From an uncultured Chitinophagaceae bacterium (GTDB taxonomy: Bacteria > Bacteroidota > Bacteroidia > Chitinophagales > Chitinophagaceae): a DNA stretch of 18,552 nt. The stretch covers positions 1-18,552 of the forward strand of contig CAMLEM010000003.1 of the NCBI GenBank assembly GCA_946479005.1, written 5' to 3'. The notes below the pieces were generated by a model. The model had not been told where the DNA came from, searched no databases, and saw only the letters and a program-made list of their open reading frames with translations. Numbering within the stretch: the stretch's first letter is position 1; each line of letters begins with the position of its first letter. Positions 13,690 to 18,552 of the stretch are shown here, one piece after another. The translations under genes were made by a program, and so were the position numbers.

Positions 13690-16600
13690 TCAGTCATTCA
13701 AAAGAGAACGAATGATCCTCACGGGGATGATGCTAAAATTTGAACCGCGGTCAAATTCGTAGATCATCGCGTAAAAAGCTTTTTCCAATAGATAGTTTGC
13801 CAGCAGAATGCGGAGTTCCTCTTCTTTATGAGGGATCAATTCGCTTCTTCTCATTTTATCCAGGTATGCTGTTAAAAAAACTCCCGTAATGGCTGAAGAC
13901 CATAAACCTGCAAACGGCAGGTAGGAAGAAAGGTCGTTCGTGATCCTGCCCGGAGGGGCAAGAAATCCTTCATAACCTACATAGAAAAAAGAGCGGATCA
14001 TTGAGGCCACATCCCTTAAGCAGGAGCGTTTCAACCTTCTTTCACTGATATGACGGGAAGGGTTTCCACCAAAATCGTGGATGTAAAGATCTTTACCACT
14101 AAACAGGATCTGGGCCAGGTTGAGGTCACCGTGTATGCGGATCTTCAGGGCATCTATCTTATTTGCATAGACCTTCCTGAGCATACCGTCGATCTCACCA
14201 GACCGGTCAAGGAGTTCCTGCATTTCAGACCTGAAGGAATCAGGTGCGGAGGAAATTGAGCGATTCATCCTGGAGAAAGATTCGCGGAAGGGTACTCGCA
14301 TAGCGGCATAGAGTGAGCGTTGATAGTGCAGGGAAAATTTTTCCGGTACAAAATCAGGAAGATCCGAACTGCCAAGAGCCAGGTGCAGTTCAGCGATCCG
14401 TTTTCCCATCAGTGCGGCCTGTGAACTGCCACGATCCCCCACCAGGGTGAGTACCTCCGGCGGAATCGCGTATTGGTGGGGAGTGTGTATGGGTGAGCGT
14501 GCACTTCCCGGCAGGTCACGATAGACATCGGGATGAGCCAGGATCCTTTCAATATAGTTTTGTACCCGTTCCTGCATAAAACTGTAACCGGTACCGTGGT
14601 TTTCGATCATTGTTTGCAGCAAACCGAGGGGAAATGCATTGGCCGGCGTTCTCAATTCAGCCCTTCCATAAAATGTTGGTGTGTTAGGGAAGGAAGCTTC
14701 TTTGGTGAGGAAACGTGCAATCTCCAGGTCAGGGTGAAGGATCGATTCCACTTTACGGTAAACCTTTAAGAAGTATTTGTTATTGAAAACGATGGCTGTA
14801 TTGCTCTGCAAGAGCCCTGAATGGATCTTCGGCTGAAGCGATTCCGTTTCAAGCATTTTCCGAACGGGCTCTTCGATCACGAACCGGATCTCACTGCCTT
14901 CAGATCTTTCCTTCGGATGAATGCCCCGCATCAAAAGCCAGTTTTGAAATTCTTCGGTGTAGAGGGCATCACATAGAAACCCCATTTTTTTACCGTTATG
15001 AACAGCGGTGACAATTGCTACAGGATTTCTTTCAGCAATGGCGAGTCCCTCGGCTTCGTTGACAAGTGTAACCGGGAAATGATAAGTTTCAGGAATCCCG
15101 GCCTTGAAGATCGCCTGGAGAATGAACCAGTAAACCGTGTTTTTTCCATTATGGATGGTTAAATGGAGATGGAGGCGGCAATCATACAGCAAAGACCTGT
15201 CGCCGCTGAACCAGGCCACCTTATCGAGGTATGCCGGAAGAACATTCTTCTCAATGGTTCTCAAAGTGGATGGAGACACCATCTCCGAAGGATCGGCAAG
15301 AGCAAGCTGCGGGAGGTTTGCGCGGTCGGAAATTCTTTGCTCATCGGGATACAGCAGGAACCATTGAAAACCATATGGACTCAGCGTGAAAAAATAGGGG
15401 CTTTTTTCCTGGATGGCAGGGAAACGGTTCTTGCTGAAAATTTCCACCGGAATATGGCCCGCAAATTTTTGCAGGTCTGCCTCACAAGGCTGGGTAAACT
15501 TGGAAAGATTGGTAATGATCAGCACGGTTTCTCCTTCATAGCTGCGGGTAAAGGCAAGTATTTTGGGATTCTCCACATTCAGGAAACGGATATCACCCCT
15601 TCCGAAAACCTTATGCAGCTTACGCACACTGATCATCCTTTTCATAAACCAATAGAGCGAAGAAGTATTAGCCCGTTGGGTATCCACGTTGATGGTTTCA
15701 TAATGGTAAGCCGGGTCCTGTATCACGGGGAGATAAAGATGCCGGGGTTCGGCATCCGAGAAACCGGCATTCCTGTCGGGGCTCCACTGCATTGGCGTTC
15801 TAACACCGTCCCGGTCACCGAGATAGAAATTATCTCCCATCCCGATCTCGTCTCCGTAATAGATCACCGGTGTGCCGGGCATAGAGAAGAGAATGGAGTT
15901 CATCAGCTCGATCTTCCTTCGGTCATTTTCCATCAGTGGGGCGAGGCGGTGCCTGATCCCGAGGTTGATCCTTGCTTTTGAATCGCGCACGTAGGCCCGG
16001 TACATATAATCGCGCTCTTCATCGGTGACCATTTCCAGTGTCAGTTCATCGTGGTTGCGCAGGAACATCGCCCACTGGCATTGTTGCGGAATGGGCGGGG
16101 TTTGATCAAAAATATCCGTGATCGCGTGCCGATCTTCCGCCTGGACTGCCATATACATCCGGGGCATCAGGGGGAAATGATAGTTCATATGGCATTCATC
16201 ACCCTGGCCAAAATATTCGGCCGCTTCCTCCGGCCACATATTCGCTTCAGCGAGAAACATAGTACCCGGGTACTTTTCATCAATGAACCGGCGAAGAGTT
16301 TTCAGGAATTCGTGTGTTTCAGGCAGGTTTTCACAGTTGGTGCCATCGCGTTCGAATAAATAGGGAACCGCATCCAGCCGGAAACCATCCACTCCCATTG
16401 CGCACCAGAACTCGATGATGCGCAGGATCTCTTCCTGCACGGTTTCATTATCAAAATTCAGGTCGGGCTGGTGATGAAAGAAGCGGTGCCAGTAGTACTG
16501 TTTCGCCACCTCATCCCAGGTCCAGTTCGATGTTTCAAAATCCTGGAAGATAATTCGGGCATCCTGGTAACGCGTGGGGTCATCGCTCCAGACATAAAAA

Positions 16601-16986
16601 TTGCGTTCATTGGAATCCCGTGGTGCATTGCGCGCCCGCTGAAACCAGGGATGCTGATCCGAGGTGTGATTCAACACCAGCTCTGTAATTACTTTCAGGT
16701 TTCTCTTATGCGCTTCTGAGAGGAACTCCCGAAAATGAGAAATATCGCCATAGCTGGGATTGATGCTGTAATAATCCGCGATGTCATACCCGTCATCACG
16801 AAGCGGGGAAGGATAAAAAGGCAGTATCCAGATTGCCGTGATGCCGAGTTCCACCAATTGGTCGAGCTTTTCCGTGAGGCCCTTCAGGTCGCCGATCCCA
16901 TCCCCGTTGCTATCGCGAAAAGCTTTAATATGAATTTCGTAAATGATCGCGTCCTTATACCAATGTAGCTTCTCGTCCAGATCCAT
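13690..16986 (-). CDS. treS: Trehalose synthase-maltokinase fusion (TreS-Mak)
   Basis: A 1098-residue cytoplasmic fusion. Residues about 1-550 are a GH13 trehalose synthase (maltose alpha-D-glucosyltransferase) that interconverts trehalose and maltose: WYKDAIIYEIHIKAFRDSNG start, nucleophile D205 in GFRLDA, acid/base E247 in FLAEAN, D313 in RNHDE, and the DGVRTPMQWS motif. Residues about 570-1098 are a maltokinase that phosphorylates maltose with ATP to maltose 1-phosphate: a candidate lysine K741 in YFLKVYRK, HGDLNLAQIL (952-961, with catalytic D954) and DFGGNP (971-976, metal-binding D971). The usual maltokinase motif is DFEGEP, so both glutamates are replaced here. Such fusions are common in bacteria that route trehalose into alpha-glucan through GlgE. 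No glgE or glgB is seen in the window. It is divergent from otsA. Confidence 0.93.
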   Translation of the reverse strand: MDLDEKLHWYKDAIIYEIHIKAFRDSNGDGIGDLKGLTEKLDQLVELGITAIWILPFYPSPLRDDGYDIADYYSINPSYGDISHFREFLSEAHKRNLKVITELVLNHTSDQHPWFQRARNAPRDSNERNFYVWSDDPTRYQDARIIFQDFETSNWTWDEVAKQYYWHRFFHHQPDLNFDNETVQEEILRIIEFWCAMGVDGFRLDAVPYLFERDGTNCENLPETHEFLKTLRRFIDEKYPGTMFLAEANMWPEEAAEYFGQGDECHMNYHFPLMPRMYMAVQAEDRHAITDIFDQTPPIPQQCQWAMFLRNHDELTLEMVTDEERDYMYRAYVRDSKARINLGIRHRLAPLMENDRRKIELMNSILFSMPGTPVIYYGDEIGMGDNFYLGDRDGVRTPMQWSPDRNAGFSDAEPRHLYLPVIQDPAYHYETINVDTQRANTSSLYWFMKRMISVRKLHKVFGRGDIRFLNVENPKILAFTRSYEGETVLIITNLSKFTQPCEADLQKFAGHIPVEIFSKNRFPAIQEKSPYFFTLSPYGFQWFLLYPDEQRISDRANLPQLALADPSEMVSPSTLRTIEKNVLPAYLDKVAWFSGDRSLLYDCRLHLHLTIHNGKNTVYWFILQAIFKAGIPETYHFPVTLVNEAEGLAIAERNPVAIVTAVHNGKKMGFLCDALYTEEFQNWLLMRGIHPKERSEGSEIRFVIEEPVRKMLETESLQPKIHSGLLQSNTAIVFNNKYFLKVYRKVESILHPDLEIARFLTKEASFPNTPTFYGRAELRTPANAFPLGLLQTMIENHGTGYSFMQERVQNYIERILAHPDVYRDLPGSARSPIHTPHQYAIPPEVLTLVGDRGSSQAALMGKRIAELHLALGSSDLPDFVPEKFSLHYQRSLYAAMRVPFRESFSRMNRSISSAPDSFRSEMQELLDRSGEIDGMLRKVYANKIDALKIRIHGDLNLAQILFSGKDLYIHDFGGNPSRHISERRLKRSCLRDVASMIRSFFYVGYEGFLAPPGRITNDLSSYLPFAGLWSSAITGVFLTAYLDKMRRSELIPHKEEELRILLANYLLEKAFYAMIYEFDRGSNFSIIPVRIIRSLLND

Positions 16987-17195
16987 ATTAACTGATTTAG
17001 TGCCAGGGGGAAGTACCTGCTCTCTTATAGCACGAAGCTTGCCATTTCAAAGTTATTACAACGGCCTGCACCTGAATGCGACGGAAAAATTTTAATTCTA
17101 TTCTAATAAGAGTGTAAAATTTTCCCCACTCTGTTTTAATATTATTCTAATTGAATCGGGCTCTTCTACGGCACAATCATAGGTACCTTTAATGT
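16987..17195. promoter_or_regulatory. Shared divergent control region of treS-mak and otsA
   Basis: This 209-bp AT-rich spacer separates the divergent trehalose genes. It holds a perfect -7 box for treS on the minus strand (17048-17055), three ATTCTA repeats (17095-17100, 17100-17107 and 17144-17151, the last two extended to ATTCTAAT), and a small dyad AGAGTG (17109-17114)/CACTCT (17127-17132). For otsA the nearest -7-like box, TACCTTTA (17184-17191), is only 4 nt from the start codon and unconvincing. I see no reading frame that looks like a gene. Confidence 0.45.
17048..17055 (-). promoter_or_regulatory. Candidate -7 element for treS-mak (TAACTTTG)
   Basis: On the minus strand TAACTTTG matches the Bacteroidota TAnnTTTG consensus in all fixed positions and lies 61 nt upstream of the treS ATG, giving a leader of about 55 nt. 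No TTG is present at the expected -33 position, so the assignment rests on one box. Confidence 0.4.
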
Positions 17196-18552
17196 ATGAT
17201 GAGGCGATTGTTTATTGTGTCGAACAGGTTGCCGGTTACGATCACTGAGGGAATACCACGTCCTGCTGCTGGCGGCCTGGTAACGGCAATGGAAAGCTAC
17301 CTGGCAGAAAAGTACCCGGGCCAGGGGGAATTCAACGAAGTATATTGGGCCGGTGTGGCAGGCTGCAACGTATCGGATTGGAGGGCTGCGCAGGAAAAAA
17401 TTCCGCCATCGCGGTTCGAATATATCCCGGTCTTTCCGGAAGCTTCGGAATATGATGATTATTATGCAGGATTTTCGAATTCCCTGCTCTGGCCGCTGTT
17501 TCATTATTTCCCTTCCTATGCCGGGTATAATAAACAGCATTTCGAAACATACCTGTCCGTTAACCAGAAATTCGCGGATACACTCAGCCGGCAGCTTCGA
17601 AGCGGAGACACGGTGTGGATTCACGACTATCACCTCCTTCCGCTTTCTGCAATGTTGAGAAAAGCAGTTCCCGGACTGCGGATAGGTTTTTTCCTGCATA
17701 TCCCTTTTCCTTCTTTCGAGATCTTCCGGCTGATGCCGCGCCGCTGGCAACAGGAAATGCTGAACGGATTGCTGGGCGCCGATCTCATCGGCTTTCATAC
17801 CATTGACTATGCTTCGCATTTCCTGAAGACGCTGAAAATGAATTTTGGGATCGACAGCGAAAGGAATACAATACTTCACGATAACAGGCTGATCAAGGTG
17901 GATGTTTTTCCGATCAGCATCAACTTCAGGAAGTTTCACGATTCTTATGAGGATGAAAAGGTGATCTCACTGAGGGGATCGATCCGGAAACAGGTGGGGG
18001 ATAAGAAGATCATTTTCTCGGTTGACCGGCTGGATTATACAAAAGGTGTAGGCAATCGTCTTCGCGCCTATGAGCATTTTTTAAGAACGAACCCCGATTA
18101 CCACGGGAAAGTCGTTTTCATCCTGGTAATCGTTCCTTCGCGGGATACCATTCCTGCTTATATCGAAAGAAAGAGGGAGATCGATGAGATCATCAGCCAG
18201 ATAAACAGCAGTTTAGGTAGCCTGGAATGGATGCCGGTGATCTATAATTACAATACGCTGGATTTTGAAAATATGGTCGCGTTCTACGGTAGCTGCGACC
18301 TGGCGCTGATCACTCCACTCAGGGATGGGATGAACCTGGTATCTAAGGAATTTGTAGCAAGCCGTAAAGACCGTCGCGGCGTGCTCGTGCTGAGCGAGAT
18401 GGCGGGATCCGCCCGGGAGCTGACACACGCTTTAACCATCAATCCCAACGATATTGAAGAGATCGCCGATTGCATAAAAGAAGGGCTGGAGATGCCGCCC
18501 GAGACCCAGGAAGTGTGTATGGAGCATATGCAAAAAAGAGTTTGCAATTATG
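17196..18552 (+). CDS. otsA: Trehalose-6-phosphate synthase (GT20), 5' part
   Basis: Open to the right edge; 452 residues are visible. OtsA transfers glucose from UDP-glucose to glucose 6-phosphate to make trehalose 6-phosphate in the cytoplasm. Motifs in order: LFIVSNRLPV (5-14), PAAGGLVTAM (23-32), NSLLWPLFHYFP (95-106), VWIHDYHLLPL (140-150), GFFLHIPFPSFEIFR (164-178), GADLIGFHT (194-202), FSVDRLDYTKGV (274-285; R278 and K283 contact donor phosphates), TPLRDGMNLVSKEFVA (373-388) and LVLSEMAGSARELTHAL (397-413). Two adjacent in-frame ATGs (17196, 17199) are possible; a TAA at 17190 excludes anything earlier. In Bacteroidota this domain is often followed by an OtsB-type phosphatase in the same polypeptide; whether that is so here lies beyond the window. 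Confidence 0.93.
   Translation, partial: MMRRLFIVSNRLPVTITEGIPRPAAGGLVTAMESYLAEKYPGQGEFNEVYWAGVAGCNVSDWRAAQEKIPPSRFEYIPVFPEASEYDDYYAGFSNSLLWPLFHYFPSYAGYNKQHFETYLSVNQKFADTLSRQLRSGDTVWIHDYHLLPLSAMLRKAVPGLRIGFFLHIPFPSFEIFRLMPRRWQQEMLNGLLGADLIGFHTIDYASHFLKTLKMNFGIDSERNTILHDNRLIKVDVFPISINFRKFHDSYEDEKVISLRGSIRKQVGDKKIIFSVDRLDYTKGVGNRLRAYEHFLRTNPDYHGKVVFILVIVPSRDTIPAYIERKREIDEIISQINSSLGSLEWMPVIYNYNTLDFENMVAFYGSCDLALITPLRDGMNLVSKEFVASRKDRRGVLVLSEMAGSARELTHALTINPNDIEEIADCIKEGLEMPPETQEVCMEHMQKRVCNY

Noticed and set aside
15163..15981. 272-codon plus-strand open frame
   Set aside because: It is antisense to the well-supported TreS-Mak gene.
13690..16986. GH13 half as oligo-1,6-glucosidase or alpha-amylase
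   Set aside because: The N-terminal pattern and fusion to a maltokinase domain fit trehalose synthase much better.
17166..17939. 257-codon minus-strand open frame
   Set aside because: It is antisense to otsA, whose GT20 motifs run continuously across the region.

Overview
The window looks like a chromosomal segment of a Bacteroidota bacterium, probably of the Chitinophagia/Saprospiria kind; I cannot name a genus. The evidence is a TonB-dependent receptor paired with a DUF4249 lipoprotein, a secreted metalloprotease with a C-terminal type IX secretion (T9SS) sorting domain, DUF3575, DUF1972 and DUF4112 proteins, a TreS-maltokinase fusion, and near absence of Shine-Dalgarno sites at sensible distances. 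GC content is moderate. There is no sign of a phage, plasmid, insertion sequence, CRISPR array, tRNA or rRNA.

Layout. 1-4193 is the edge of an exopolysaccharide/O-antigen locus: the 3' end of a Wzx-type flippase and a Wzy/O-antigen-ligase-like membrane protein run rightward, and meet two leftward glycosyltransferases (GT4, then DUF1972 family) whose genes overlap by 4 nt. The facing stop codons of the Wzy-like gene and the DUF1972 gene overlap inside a degenerate short-repeat element, and the GT4 gene carries an in-frame heptamer repeat array. 4246-9085 is an envelope block: a class A beta-lactamase-like serine hydrolase, a DUF3575 outer-membrane beta-barrel on the other strand, and a TonB receptor/DUF4249 lipoprotein operon. 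9158-12250 is one large secreted zinc metalloprotease on the minus strand, closed by a clear intrinsic terminator. 12529-13588 holds a convergent pair of small proteins, DUF4112 and a DUF937/YidB-like glycine-rich protein. 13690-18552 is a trehalose module: a TreS-maltokinase fusion and a divergent otsA that runs off the right edge, sharing a 209-bp intergenic region.

How the genes relate. OtsA makes trehalose 6-phosphate from UDP-glucose and glucose 6-phosphate. TreS interconverts trehalose and maltose, and the fused maltokinase can pull maltose to maltose 1-phosphate, the GlgE substrate. The divergent pair is therefore a plausible switch between trehalose storage/osmoprotection and alpha-glucan metabolism. 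The other blocks act at the cell surface.

I see no clearly undescribed multi-gene system. The items most worth a second look are the two repeat elements embedded in the polysaccharide locus, the altered DFGGNP motif in the maltokinase half, the periodic amphipathic/glycine-rich DUF937-like protein with an inverted repeat in its leader, and the internally duplicated DUF4112 protein.
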